From the NCBI RefSeq assembly GCF_029223485.1, contig NZ_JARHTP010000013.1, positions 279,686 to 343,685 of the forward strand: a DNA stretch of 64,000 nt. The letters run 5' to 3'. A model generated the notes under the pieces. It did no database searches, was not told where the DNA came from, and saw nothing but the letters and a program-made list of their open reading frames with translations. Below are positions 35,301-44,100 of the stretch, one piece after another; the first letter of the stretch is position 1, and every line of letters begins with the position of its first letter. The DNA comes from Streptomyces coacervatus. GTDB taxonomy: Bacteria > Actinomycetota > Actinomycetes > Streptomycetales > Streptomycetaceae. A program made the position numbers and the translations under genes.

Positions 35301-36317
35301 GGCAGCCGGATCGAACTGCGCCTCAACGACCCCGCCGACTCCTCCGTCGACCGCAAACTGTCCGAGACCCTGTCCGCAGACACCCCTGGCCGCGCCCTCA
35401 CCGACGGCAAACTGTTCGCGCAGGTCGCCCTGCCGCGCCTCGACGCCCTCGACCAAGTCACCGATCTGGGGTCGGCCTTGGAGGACGCCGCGCGCTCCGT
35501 GCGCGCCACCTGGCACGGCGAACTGGCCGCTCCTGTACGGGTGTTGCCCACCAGGCTGCCCGCACAGCGGCTGCCCTCTCCCGCCGCGGTGCCGCACGCG
35601 GTACCGATCGGCGTCGACCAGGAGTCCCTGTCCCCCGCTGTCCTCGACCTGTTCGGCACCGACCAGCACCTGCTGGTCCTGGGCGACAACGAGTGCGGCA
35701 AGACCAACCTCCTCCAGCTGATCTCCCGCGCGCTCGTGGACCGATACAGCGACGAGGAGCTCGTCTTCGGCGTCTTCGACCCGCGGCGCGGTCTGCGCGG
35801 CGTGATCCCGGAGCCGTACCGCGGCGGCTACGCGCACAACGCGAAACTGTCCGCCGCCCTCGCCACCGGCATCGCGACCGAGCTGGAAAAGCGCCTCCCA
35901 GAGACCGCCGACCCGGACGTGGTGAGCGACGAGCCGGCCTTCACCGGGCCGCGGATCGTGATCCTCATCGACGACTACGACATCCTCACCACCGCCGGCC
36001 AACAGCCCCTCGACCCCTTCCTGCCGTACATCTCCTCCGCCCAGGACATCGGACTGCACTTCGTCGTCGCCCGCCGCGTCGCGGGCGCCTCGCGCGCGCT
36101 GTACGAGCCGTTCCTGACGACTCTGCGCGAAACCGGTGCGACGGCGCTCGTGATGACCGGCGACCGCACCGAAGGCCAGCTCTTCCCCGGCCTGTACGCC
36201 TCTCCGCAGCCGCCGGGCCGGGGCAGCCTGGTCCGCCGGGGCCGCCGCCACCAGCTGATCCAGACGGCCCTCGTAGGGCTCGGATCGCAGACCGACCCCC
36301 TGGAGACCCCGGCGTGA
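32301..36317 (+). CDS. eccC: T7SS FtsK/SpoIIIE-type motor ATPase EccC (fused Ca/Cb)
   Basis: 1338 aa. Two transmembrane helices are near residues 35-85 (ALLPMAGVMSSVVMM; GAVVLVIALLGAVALFL). Then come a charged coiled coil (RYLEYLEELREELGAAERER) and three P-loop ATPase domains with Walker A motifs GATGSGKSEL (about 491), GGPQSGKTTL (about 842) and GDNECGKTNL (about 1128). The first domain has the VLVDYKGG and VVIDEFGEL motifs of FtsK/EccC. Domains 2 and 3 lack a full set of catalytic residues, as is usual for EccC, where domain 3 binds the substrate signal. It is the energising motor of the secretion complex. GTGA joins it to the next gene. Confidence 0.93.
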   Translation: MTQHLVHRPARATRPLPSPQARTIEPPPNLPEGKMGGAATALLPMAGVMSSVVMMTVIRSSQFAGLGAVVLVIALLGAVALFLSQRGKAQRQRRVQRERYLEYLEELREELGAAERERRRAARELNPPPSALYDLVRDPARLWERRRTDADFLRVRIGVGDIPVQDVVVGQNSTGGVLTPPDPFMLNEARALQARFQVTADHPLLVPLDRAGNVSVIGDREGVLRVARALLVQAAVTHAPDDLALALGVPGERMAEWGWAKWLPHVLHPDELDGPVAARRIAPDLVQLARVVAGDLKKRSSYAAEVRRGLSDRSALSLGSRLLVVSDEYGENAAELPRPDTAVALGDMGVTVLHLLAEQVHEPDQVAVRITVDGDQVTVDDLRGEHVVRVSGVLDPVSAAGAEGLARMLAPLRLSPESAADGTPVSGAVDFPELLGIDDLAALDLGRQWAPRGDRDFLRVPIGLDDRHEPVLLDLKESSELGMGPHGLCVGATGSGKSELLRTLVLALVTTHPPEDLAMVLVDYKGGATFAPFTGLPHVAGVITNLENQAGLVERVHTSLAGEIKRRQQVLKDAGNIADIGHYRALRATARPDLEPLPHLFVVIDEFGELLTAKPDFIDLFLSIGRIGRSIGVHLLLSSQRIEGGRLKGLETYLSYRLGLRTFSADESRTVLETTDAFNLPPLPGFGFLKVDTSTYTRFKAGFVSGARRGPVLRDAVADDEPSAWVYPAYNTVETPIRSAGHDVVAAPRERESGPTVLSTVVDQLTGAAEPVRRIWLPPLPDAVTLTGAAGPVQASADGLQLPRHKSALQVPLGVLDDPARQWQGRWVHDLDMAGGHTAVIGGPQSGKTTLLRTLALSLAVTHTPREVALYGLDLVGGGLSALSGLPHVGGIAGRADHERAARTVAEVRAMLAERETVFREHGIDSVDQLRALRDRGELPELGSTDVVLLVDGFGALRDEFADLDDDVADLLKRGSGYGIHVVAGMLRWNDVRIATQSMFGSRIELRLNDPADSSVDRKLSETLSADTPGRALTDGKLFAQVALPRLDALDQVTDLGSALEDAARSVRATWHGELAAPVRVLPTRLPAQRLPSPAAVPHAVPIGVDQESLSPAVLDLFGTDQHLLVLGDNECGKTNLLQLISRALVDRYSDEELVFGVFDPRRGLRGVIPEPYRGGYAHNAKLSAALATGIATELEKRLPETADPDVVSDEPAFTGPRIVILIDDYDILTTAGQQPLDPFLPYISSAQDIGLHFVVARRVAGASRALYEPFLTTLRETGATALVMTGDRTEGQLFPGLYASPQPPGRGSLVRRGRRHQLIQTALVGLGSQTDPLETPA

Positions 36318-37759
36318 CCAAGGACGTCATCGCGCTCACCCCGAAGATGCCCGACACCCGCTCGCTCCTCGCGGCCCTGCACGCCGGCGGCCCCGACCTG
36401 AACCTGACCGCCACCGACGACAGCGCGGTCACCCAGCTGTGCACGGCGGCCGGCCGCCCGCTGGTCTCCATCGAATCCCCGCTGCTCGTCCACGTGCCCG
36501 GCGAGGCCGAACGCCTCCTCGGCCCCCAACTCGCCGCACCCGAGCCCCCGTTCTGGTGGACCGAGACCCGCGCCTCCACGGCCGTACCCGAGGCGGAAGC
36601 CCTCGCGGGCTCCGTGTGCGGACGTCTGACGACGCTGCTCGGCGGCACCAGCTGGCCGCCCGGCGCGGCACACACCGCGCGCGTCCCGATCCCGGACGAC
36701 TCGACGGACGAGCAGCCGCAGACACCCCTTACGGCGCTCCCGGTCGTCGACGTCCTGACCGACTCCACCGCGGTCGTCCTGGCCGACCGCCCACTCGTCC
36801 CGCTCACCGCCTGGCTGTCGGACATCCTGCGCGCCACCGCACAGGCGAACCGTGCCCTCCACCTCGTCACACCGCCCCACGTCCGCCTCACCCTCCCCCT
36901 GCGCACCGCACTGAGCGGCGCACCCAACCGCTGGGTGATCCAGGACCCCGCGGGCGGCTACTACGACGGCCTCTCCGGCGTACAACTCACCTGGCAGGAG
37001 GGCACGTTCGCGCCGACCGGCACCACCGTCGCCGACACCTTCACGGCGGCGAGCACACCCGCCGAGCAGCGGCAGCTCACCGTCTCCTTCCGCACGGTGC
37101 ACCCGCCCGACACCGACCTCGTACTCGGCCGCGCCCTCGAAGCAGCCTGGCGCCACCTCACCGGTGCACCGCCCGCCGCCTGGGGCACCGCGGAACCCGT
37201 CAACCTCCGCTGGTCACCACGCCAGTTGACCGACCTCGCCCGCGACCGAGCCCCCGCCCCGACCCACCTCATCGCCACCGGCAACTCCGACCACCCCGCC
37301 ATCGCCACCCACCGCATCACCCGCACCACCGCAGGAGTCGCCGAGGAAACGACCCTCACCCTCGGCTACGCCACCCCCGCCGAAGTCCCCCTGGACACCC
37401 TGGAATCCCTCGCCGCAACACTGGTCGACGCACACAGCCTGACGACGATGCTCACCACCCTGCGCACCGCCCGCGCCGACCTCACCCTGCCCGCACACCT
37501 GGAAGCCCCACCCCTCCCGGTGACCTTCACCCTCGGCCCACGCGACGTGCGCACCATCGGCCTCACCCACGCACGCCGCCCGCCCCTCGCAACAAAACCA
37601 CGCCAGCTCGGCTCGCCCTCTTACCCCGCCCTCCACTACCCGCTCGGCGACGGAACCGACGCCGAAGCCTGGACGGCACTCCAGAACCTCGCCGATCACC
37701 TCAAGAACAGCTCCGGCGTTGAGTCCGAAGCCGCCGATCCGAAGGCGATCAGGCCGTGA
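36314..37759 (+). CDS. T7SS-associated protein (DUF6177-like)
   Basis: 481 aa from GTG 36314, overlapping the eccC stop by 3 nt. It contains VDVLTDSTAVVLADRPLVPL in the first third, NRWVIQDPAGGYYDGLSG in the middle and a C-terminal part with APPLPVTFTLGPRDVRTIGL. These match the DUF6177 proteins found at the end of Streptomyces T7SS operons. No membrane helix or enzyme motif is visible, so the role is unknown; it may stand in for an EccE-like component. Its 3' end overlaps the HxlR gene on the other strand by 11 bp. Confidence 0.75.
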   Translation: MTKDVIALTPKMPDTRSLLAALHAGGPDLNLTATDDSAVTQLCTAAGRPLVSIESPLLVHVPGEAERLLGPQLAAPEPPFWWTETRASTAVPEAEALAGSVCGRLTTLLGGTSWPPGAAHTARVPIPDDSTDEQPQTPLTALPVVDVLTDSTAVVLADRPLVPLTAWLSDILRATAQANRALHLVTPPHVRLTLPLRTALSGAPNRWVIQDPAGGYYDGLSGVQLTWQEGTFAPTGTTVADTFTAASTPAEQRQLTVSFRTVHPPDTDLVLGRALEAAWRHLTGAPPAAWGTAEPVNLRWSPRQLTDLARDRAPAPTHLIATGNSDHPAIATHRITRTTAGVAEETTLTLGYATPAEVPLDTLESLAATLVDAHSLTTMLTTLRTARADLTLPAHLEAPPLPVTFTLGPRDVRTIGLTHARRPPLATKPRQLGSPSYPALHYPLGDGTDAEAWTALQNLADHLKNSSGVESEAADPKAIRP

Positions 37760-38162
37760 CCGGCTGTACCTCCTGGGCGGCTCGCACGTCGTAGGCGTCG
37801 CGGGCGTCCAGGACGGAATTGATGTTCTCCTCCGACCAGGCGCGGATCGCGTGCATCAGCGCGGTGACGCTCTCGCCCAGCTCGGTGGCGGCGTATTCGA
37901 CCTTGGGTGGAATGGTCGGGTAGACGGTGCGGGTGACCAGGCCGTCCCGCTCCAGGGTGCGCAGGGTCTTGGTGAGCATCTTCTGGGTGATGCCGTCCAG
38001 TCGGCGCCGCAGCTCTCCGAAGCGCATCGGGCCTCCGGACAGTGCACCCATGACCAGCATGGTCCACTTGTTGGCGAGTACGTCCAGGATCTGCCGCGAG
38101 GGGCAGGCGGCCAGATACGCATCCGCGCCGCCGTAGAAGCGCAGGTTGTCAGTAGTACCCAT
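37749..38162 (-). CDS. HxlR-family regulator
   Basis: 137-aa winged-helix protein with the HxlR pattern: an N-terminal Cys (C20 in LAACPSRQILDVLANKWTML), LRRRLDGITQKMLTKTLRTL as the recognition part and LERDGLVTRTVYPTIPPKVE as the wing. The conserved Cys may sense electrophiles or oxidants. It is divergent from the quinone oxidoreductase at 38257, with a palindrome in between right next to its start. It probably represses or activates that gene. Confidence 0.9.
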   Translation of the reverse strand: MGTTDNLRFYGGADAYLAACPSRQILDVLANKWTMLVMGALSGGPMRFGELRRRLDGITQKMLTKTLRTLERDGLVTRTVYPTIPPKVEYAATELGESVTALMHAIRAWSEENINSVLDARDAYDVRAAQEVQPVTA

Positions 38163-38163
38163 G

Positions 38164-38179
38164 AGGTACCTATATACCT
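38164..38179. promoter_or_regulatory. Palindrome in HxlR/oxidoreductase promoter
   Basis: AGGTACCTATATACCT (38164-38179) has inverted arms AGGTA/TACCT. It starts 2 nt from the HxlR start codon and lies about 80 nt before the oxidoreductase. It is a likely HxlR operator. Confidence 0.5.
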
Positions 38180-38256
38180 TTCAAGTGCCTCCTGTTCAAC
38201 GGATACCGGCCCGCCGAGGATGGGGACATCCCAAGCGACCTTCCGAACAGGAGTGC

Positions 38257-39204
38257 ATGACGATGCGTGCGATCACCCAGAAAACCTTCGGTGGCCCCGA
38301 GGTGCTGGAGCTCGTCGACGACGCCCCCAAGCCGGCCCCAGGACCGACGCAGGTGCTGGTCCGGGTCAGGGCGACCAGCGTCAACCCCGTGGAACTGTTC
38401 GTCCGCTCCGGCGCCTTCCCGCTCTTGGGCGAGCCGCCATTCGTCCTGGGCTGGGACGCCTCCGGGGTGGTCGAGCAGGTCGATCCGGGTGTGCACCGGT
38501 TCAAGGTCGGCGACGAGGTCTACGGAATGCCGTACTTCCCGGCCGCTGCCGGGGCGAATGCCGAGTACCTGGTCGCCCCGGCGCGGCAGTTGGCTCGCAA
38601 GCCCGCAGGAATCAGCCACGAGGAGGCCGCGGCGCTGCCGCTGGTCGGCCTGACCGCCTGGCACGCACTGGTGGAGATCGCGCAGCTGCGGCCCGGGCAA
38701 CGGGTGCTGATCCATGGTGCGGGCGGCGGACTCGGGCACATCGCGGTGCAGCTGGCCAAACACCTCGGCGCGGAGGTGGTGGGCACGGCGAGCGCGGGCA
38801 AGCACGACTTCCTGCGCGGGTTGGGCGCGGACCAGCTGATCGACTACCGGACCCAGGACTACACCGAGGTGCTCCGGGACGCGCCGGCGGACGTGGTGTT
38901 GGAGACCCTGGGCGGCGGGAACGCCGAGCGTTCCTTGGGCGTGCTGCGGCAGGGCGGCGTGCTGGTGACGGCCGTGGAGCGGCTCAGCACCACCTTGCCG
39001 GAGCTGGCGGAGCAGTCCGGTTTTCGCTTCGCGGCGGTCGGCGTGGAGCCGGACCCGGCCGGCCTGGAGGCACTGACCGAGCTGGTCGAGGCTGGGAAGC
39101 TGCGGGTGCACCTGCAGCAGGTCTTCCCCCTGGAGAAGTTGGCAAATGCGCACGAGGTGCTGGCTGCGGGCAGCGTCCAGGGCAAGCTTGCGATCACGGT
39201 CTGA
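38257..39204 (+). CDS. NADPH:quinone oxidoreductase-type enzyme
   Basis: 315-aa medium-chain reductase without zinc ligands. The N-terminus is TFGGPEVLELVDDAPKPAPG, the catalytic-domain segment is NPVELFVRSGAF, and the NADPH site is LIHGAGGGLGHIAVQLAKHL at about residues 150-169. ATG 38257 has AGGAGTGC just upstream; the frame is open back to 38146 but that part would run through the operator. Enzymes of this group reduce quinones or alpha,beta-unsaturated carbonyls. It is controlled by the divergent HxlR. Confidence 0.88.
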   Translation: MTMRAITQKTFGGPEVLELVDDAPKPAPGPTQVLVRVRATSVNPVELFVRSGAFPLLGEPPFVLGWDASGVVEQVDPGVHRFKVGDEVYGMPYFPAAAGANAEYLVAPARQLARKPAGISHEEAAALPLVGLTAWHALVEIAQLRPGQRVLIHGAGGGLGHIAVQLAKHLGAEVVGTASAGKHDFLRGLGADQLIDYRTQDYTEVLRDAPADVVLETLGGGNAERSLGVLRQGGVLVTAVERLSTTLPELAEQSGFRFAAVGVEPDPAGLEALTELVEAGKLRVHLQQVFPLEKLANAHEVLAAGSVQGKLAITV

Positions 39205-39213
39205 ACGGACCGC

Positions 39214-39498
39214 GTGAGGCGTGATCGGGCTGCGCCGTCCCGAACATCCTGGTGGTCGGTCATCTACGCCGTGGCTTTGGGGGACTGCGCCACCGAGTGT
39301 GAGCAACTGGTCGTGCACGCAGGCCAGTTCGTCGAGCTCGCAGGCGAGGGCAGTGGCCGTCGGAGCGTGGGTGTGGACGATCGAGCGGCCGACCGCGAGC
39401 ACAAGCGCCGTACGAACACCCGGGGCGACGCGGATCTGCTGGAGGAGGCGAAGGCGATACTGCGGGGGTATCCGACGGCGGTCGAAGCGCGCCACTGA
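39214..39498 (+). CDS. Unrecognised small protein
   Basis: 94 aa from GTG 39214. Third positions are strongly G/C, and the C-terminal part (DREHKRRTNTRGDADLLEEA, then KAILRGYPTAVEARH) is hydrophilic and helical, which looks coding. No family is recognised. The first ~15 residues look unlike the rest, so it may start later or be truncated at its N-terminus. It follows the oxidoreductase by 9 nt and could share its transcript. Confidence 0.4.
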   Translation: MRRDRAAPSRTSWWSVIYAVALGDCATECEQLVVHAGQFVELAGEGSGRRSVGVDDRAADREHKRRTNTRGDADLLEEAKAILRGYPTAVEARH

Positions 39499-39571
39499 CG
39501 TGCTCCAAGTGCGCCTACGGACTTGGCTTTTCGGCTCCCGTCGCCCTGTGCGCTGGCTACAGTTCCCTGAT

Positions 39572-41098
39572 ATGACGCCTCGGGGTACGCCGCACCGCTC
39601 ACAGCTCTCGTCGGCGCAGCTGCCGGGGCCGTGGATGGATCGGCCGCCGATCGCCCGGGACATCACACGCGACGCGGTGATCGTGGTGCCGGGGATCATG
39701 GGAAGCGCGTTGCGGGAGACCAACGGGGACCGGCGGCCGTTATGGGGACTGCAGGGTGTAGGCCCGCTGGTGTCGGCGTGGCGGGGGCGCAGTGAGGGGC
39801 TGAAGCCGCTGCATCTGGACGACGACGAACGCTCCGGGCGCTACGGCCGTGTCGAGCCCGCCGGGCTGTTGCGCTTCCCGGCCTGGGCGCCGTTTCTGCA
39901 CGGTCTGGAACCCTACGACCAGCTGGTGAAGACCGTACGGGACACGGTGGCCGATGAGGCTGCCGTGCTGGAGTTCGCCTACGACTGGCGGCTTCCGGTC
40001 GAGGTCAACGGGGCGCTGCTGGCCGAGGCCGCACAGCGCCACCTCGCTGCCTGGCGGGGCAGTGCGGCCGGGCGGGCTCACCCCGGCGAACGGGAGGCGC
40101 GCCTGGTGTTCGTCGCGCACTCCATGGGCGGCCTTGTCACACGTGCCGCGTTCGCCCGTGCCGCGGAGCTGGTCACCGAGACCCGCTGTGTGGTGACGCT
40201 GGGAACACCGTTCCTCGGCTCGGTCAAGGCCGCCGTCATCCTCGGCGGCAACCGCTCCGACCCGCTGCCCGCCCTGCCCAGGCGCCGGATGCAGGCCCTG
40301 GCGGCGACCCTGCCGGGCGTGCACGACCTGCTGCCGGACTACCGGTGCGTCGACGTCGGCGGGGACGTGCTGCGGCTCACCCCGTCCGACGTCGCCGGAC
40401 TCGGCGGCGACAAGGAACTGACCGCGCAGGCCCAGGAGTTCCAGCGACGCATGCGTGCACCCGGCGCGCCCGCCCTGCCCGGGCACCGGGCGGTCGTCGG
40501 GGTCGCCCAGCCCACCGCGCAGAGCCTGCGGCTGGACAGCGGGGTGGTGTACGAGCAGTACGTGTCCTTCGAGCGCGACGGCGAGGGCGAGTTGGCGCGC
40601 GATCCGGCCACGGGCATCCCCCTGCGCCGGGACCGGGCGGGCGACGGCACCGTGTACCGCGACGCCGCCACGCTCCCCGCCACCGTGGCCGAGACATGGC
40701 TGCCGTTGCAGCACGGCGCCCTGGCCAAGGACGGCGTCGCCCTCGCCCACGTCCGTGCCGTCCTCACCGAGCGCGACCGGGACCGCGGTCCCGCTCTCGG
40801 CGCCGGCGGCCTCGGCCTGGACCTGCCCGACTGCGTGGACGCGGGCACGCCTTGGCTGGCGCGTCTGACGCCCGCACCCGGGGAGGAACTGGACAGCCAC
40901 GCCGGAATCGCCTGCTCGGTCCACGACGCCGGGACCGACCGGCGCATCGGCACCGGGCGGCTGGGCTGGTACGACGGAAACGTCGCCGCCTCTGTCACCT
41001 TGCCCGCCCCCGGCCTGTACCGGATCCGGATCACCACCGAGGGCACCCCGCCCCTCACCCAGCTCGTCCTCGCCCTCGATCCCACGGACGCGAGCTGA
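39572..41098 (+). CDS. LCAT-like alpha/beta hydrolase (lipase), partner of the caspase-STAND protein
   Basis: 508 aa from ATG 39572. DAVIVVPGIMGSAL near residue 38 gives the oxyanion turn. YDWRLPVEVNGALLAE and VFVAHSMGGLVT (Ser184 nucleophile) match lecithin-cholesterol acyltransferase-type lipases/acyltransferases. The C-terminal ~130 residues form an extra beta-rich domain (SVTLPAPGLYRIRITTEG). No signal peptide is visible, so it should act in the cytosol. The start lacks a good ribosome site and ATG 39635 is an alternative. It ends 14 nt before the caspase-like STAND gene, so the two are almost surely co-expressed; it may supply membrane-lipid cleavage as a second effector. Confidence 0.8.
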   Translation: MTPRGTPHRSQLSSAQLPGPWMDRPPIARDITRDAVIVVPGIMGSALRETNGDRRPLWGLQGVGPLVSAWRGRSEGLKPLHLDDDERSGRYGRVEPAGLLRFPAWAPFLHGLEPYDQLVKTVRDTVADEAAVLEFAYDWRLPVEVNGALLAEAAQRHLAAWRGSAAGRAHPGEREARLVFVAHSMGGLVTRAAFARAAELVTETRCVVTLGTPFLGSVKAAVILGGNRSDPLPALPRRRMQALAATLPGVHDLLPDYRCVDVGGDVLRLTPSDVAGLGGDKELTAQAQEFQRRMRAPGAPALPGHRAVVGVAQPTAQSLRLDSGVVYEQYVSFERDGEGELARDPATGIPLRRDRAGDGTVYRDAATLPATVAETWLPLQHGALAKDGVALAHVRAVLTERDRDRGPALGAGGLGLDLPDCVDAGTPWLARLTPAPGEELDSHAGIACSVHDAGTDRRIGTGRLGWYDGNVAASVTLPAPGLYRIRITTEGTPPLTQLVLALDPTDAS

Positions 41099-41112
41099 GA
41101 CCCGCACGCGCC

Positions 41113-44100
41113 ATGGCAGCACAGGATCCCCAGGACGCCGACCGGTACGACGGCAGACCGCTGCAGTTCTTCCCCGTCGACATCGGCCGTTACGACAACC
41201 ACCCTCCGCTGCCGACGGAGCCGGAGGTCGAGGCGCTCGCCGCTCTGCTGACGCCGTTCGGCGCCGAGACCGACGCCTGGCACACCCCACAGGAGAGCCG
41301 GGGGCCCGACGCCATCAACGACCGCCTCGCCGCGTGGTCCGGCGGGGGCACCGGCTGCGACACCGTCCTGTACTGGGTCGGGCACGGCGCCAGCGACGGT
41401 GCCTTCCATGCCCTGCTCGCCCATGCGAAGAGCCCCAGACCGCTCGACACGAACGGCATCTCCCATCTGGAGATACTGCAACACCTGAAGAAGCGGCAGA
41501 GCCGGCGGCACGCCGGCTGGGCCGCGGTCATCGTCGACGCCTGCAAGTCGCGCCGCTTCATCGAGCTGATGAGCAGCCAGGCGACCCTGGACCCGGACGT
41601 CAGCGACTTCATCCTGGTGGCCAGTTCGCACGACGGCAGCGCGAGCCTCGGCGCCTTCCGCGAGATCCTCGACCGTCTGCTGACCGTGACCTTCCGCACG
41701 CACGACACCATCGGCCTCTACGCCCTGGCCGAACAGATCAACTGCTCCATGGGGGACACCGTCGCCTACGCCCGCACGCACAGCCGGGCGGCGCTGCGGC
41801 GCACCCGCCCGACCGTGGCGGGCCGGATGCAGGCCCCGCTCGACACCGAGGCCGAGATCGAGGACGCGCTCGCCGCGCTCACCGCCGACGAGCGCCGTCA
41901 CTTCGTCGAGAAGGCCGCCGGTGGCGAACTGGGCGAGCAGACCTGGTACTTCGAGGGACGCGAGACCGAGCGCTACGACGTCCTGTCCTGGCTCGCCACG
42001 ACACGGGAAGGTCTGCTGGTGGTCACCGGGCCGGCCGGCTCGGGCAAGTCGGCGCTCCTCGGGCACGTCCTGATCCACACCCGTCCGGAGCTCGCGGATG
42101 CCCTCTCCCGTGCAGGGCACCTCGTCGACCTCCCGGCGGGAACGCCACGCGCCACCGAGGCGTTCGACCTCGCCGTCCATCTCACCGGTGTCACGCCCCA
42201 GGCGCTGCTCGACCGCATCGTCGACGCCGTGGAACTCGACCCGCTGCCCTCCGACCACCCCTTCGAGTCCCAGATGGCCCGGCTCACCGGACGGCTGGCC
42301 GACCGGCGGCTGAGGACGTCTCCGGGCGAGGGCGGGGGCAGGACGTTCACCCTGCTCGCGGATGCTCTCGACGAGGCCCATCTGCCCCTGGTGATCGCCG
42401 AGGAGGTGCTGCGGCCGCTCGCCCGCACACCAGGGGTGCGGGTCGTCGTCGGGACCCGTCGTTCCACGCGGGAGGGCCCTGACCTGCCCGTCCCCGACGA
42501 CGAGGACCTCCTCGACGCCCTCGGGGTGCCGAAGGGCTGCGACCACCCCTGCGACAAGGTGCTCGTCGTGCGGCACGACCATGAGGCCACGATCCGCTAT
42601 ATCCGCCGTCGCCTGCAGACCGCGCACGCACGAGGTGCGCTGACGGTCGGTCAGGAGGACATCGAGCGCACGGTCCACGCTCTGGGGCGCATGGAGCGCG
42701 AGTTTCTCTTCGCCCGTCTCGCCGTGCACGAGATCCTTCACGACCCCACCCTCGCCCTCGACCCGGCGCCGCTCCTCGACACCGACCACCGGGGGCTGTT
42801 CGCCCGTGCCGTGCAGCGCCTCACCACCGTCAACCCGGTCCACCACCATCTGCTGGAGGCTCTGGCGCTCTCGCAGGGGCACGGCCTGCCGGACCGGGAC
42901 GACATCTGGTCGACCACGGCCACCGCGCTCCTGCCCGCGGGCAGCGAACTGCCCATCGCCGGTGAGGACATCGTCCGGCTCATCGACGGCGGTGCCCCCT
43001 ATCTCATGGCCGCCACCGAGTCCGGCCAGACGGTGTACCGCCTCGCGCACCGCGCCTTCATCGAACACTTCGCGCGACCCGCACACCCGCCGGACGACGA
43101 CCGCCACCGTCGTATCACCACCTCGCTCGCCCGCCGGGCCGACGCCCGTCTGCCAGACGAACAGCCGAATCCCTACGTCCGTCACCACCTGGCCGATCAC
43201 GCCGCTCTCGGCGGTCCCGCGGCCTGGCGCCTCCTGGACGCCCGTCCCCGTCTGCTGGACCGGCTCGACGCCACGGCCGTGCGCGGCAGCGCCCACCTCA
43301 CCGGCCTCGGCCGCTTCGCCCTGCCGCCCGCCGTCGCCGGCGTGGTCGCGGCCTACGACCGGCTCGCCGACGCATCGGACGGCGACCGGCGCGGACTGCG
43401 GGAGCTGGCCACGGCGCGCTGCACCGACCAGAGCACTCCGCCTCCCCAGACGCCCGACCCGCGCTCCACGTGGTCCCTGTCCTGGGCCCGGCTCCAGCGG
43501 CGCCCCCTCCACTTCCCCCTGCAGGGCCATCAGGGCGAGGTGGTGGCGGTGACTGCCTTCGCGGCACCGGACGGGAGCACCCTGCTCGCCTCCGCCAGCG
43601 ACGACGGCACGGTACGGCTGTGGGATCCGGCCACGGCCGAGCAGACGACCGCCTCGCTGGACAGTCGCACCGGCCCCGTACGCGCGGTCACGGCCTACAC
43701 CGCCCCAGGCGGACGCACGCTCCTCGCCACCGGCACCGACGCCGGGACAGTGCACCTGTGGAACCCGGTCACGGCCGACCAGACCGCGGTCTCACCCCTG
43801 AGAGGCCACGACGGCCCCGTGCAGACCGTGGCCGTCTTCACCGGCCCCGACGGACGCACCCTCCTCGCCACCGGCGGCGACGACTGCACCGTCCGCGTCT
43901 GGGATCCCGCCACGGGGCACGAGACCGCACCGCCGTTGACCGGGCACACCGGCGCGGTCCAGGCCGTCACCGCCTTCACCGCGCCCGACGGGCGCACTCT
44001 GCTCGCCAGCGGGGGCGACGACGAGACCCTCCGTGTCTGGGACCCGGTGACCGGACGCCAGACGATCGCACCGCTCGAAGGCCACACCGGTGCCGTCCAG

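Noticed and set aside
34766..36313. An open plus-strand frame leading into the DUF6177-like gene, suggesting a 997-aa protein
   Set aside because: The upstream part is Arg/Pro-rich out-of-frame EccC sequence; GTG 36314 overlapping the EccC stop is the natural start.
39260..39602. Minus-strand frames between the oxidoreductase and the lipase
   Set aside because: Codon third-position pattern favours the plus-strand frame at 39214; minus frames give no family match.
40339..43755. A 1138-aa open frame on the minus strand opposite the caspase-STAND gene
   Set aside because: High G+C gives long antisense frames; its protein is Gly/Arg/Val-rich with no domain, while the plus strand has full WD40 and P-loop motifs.
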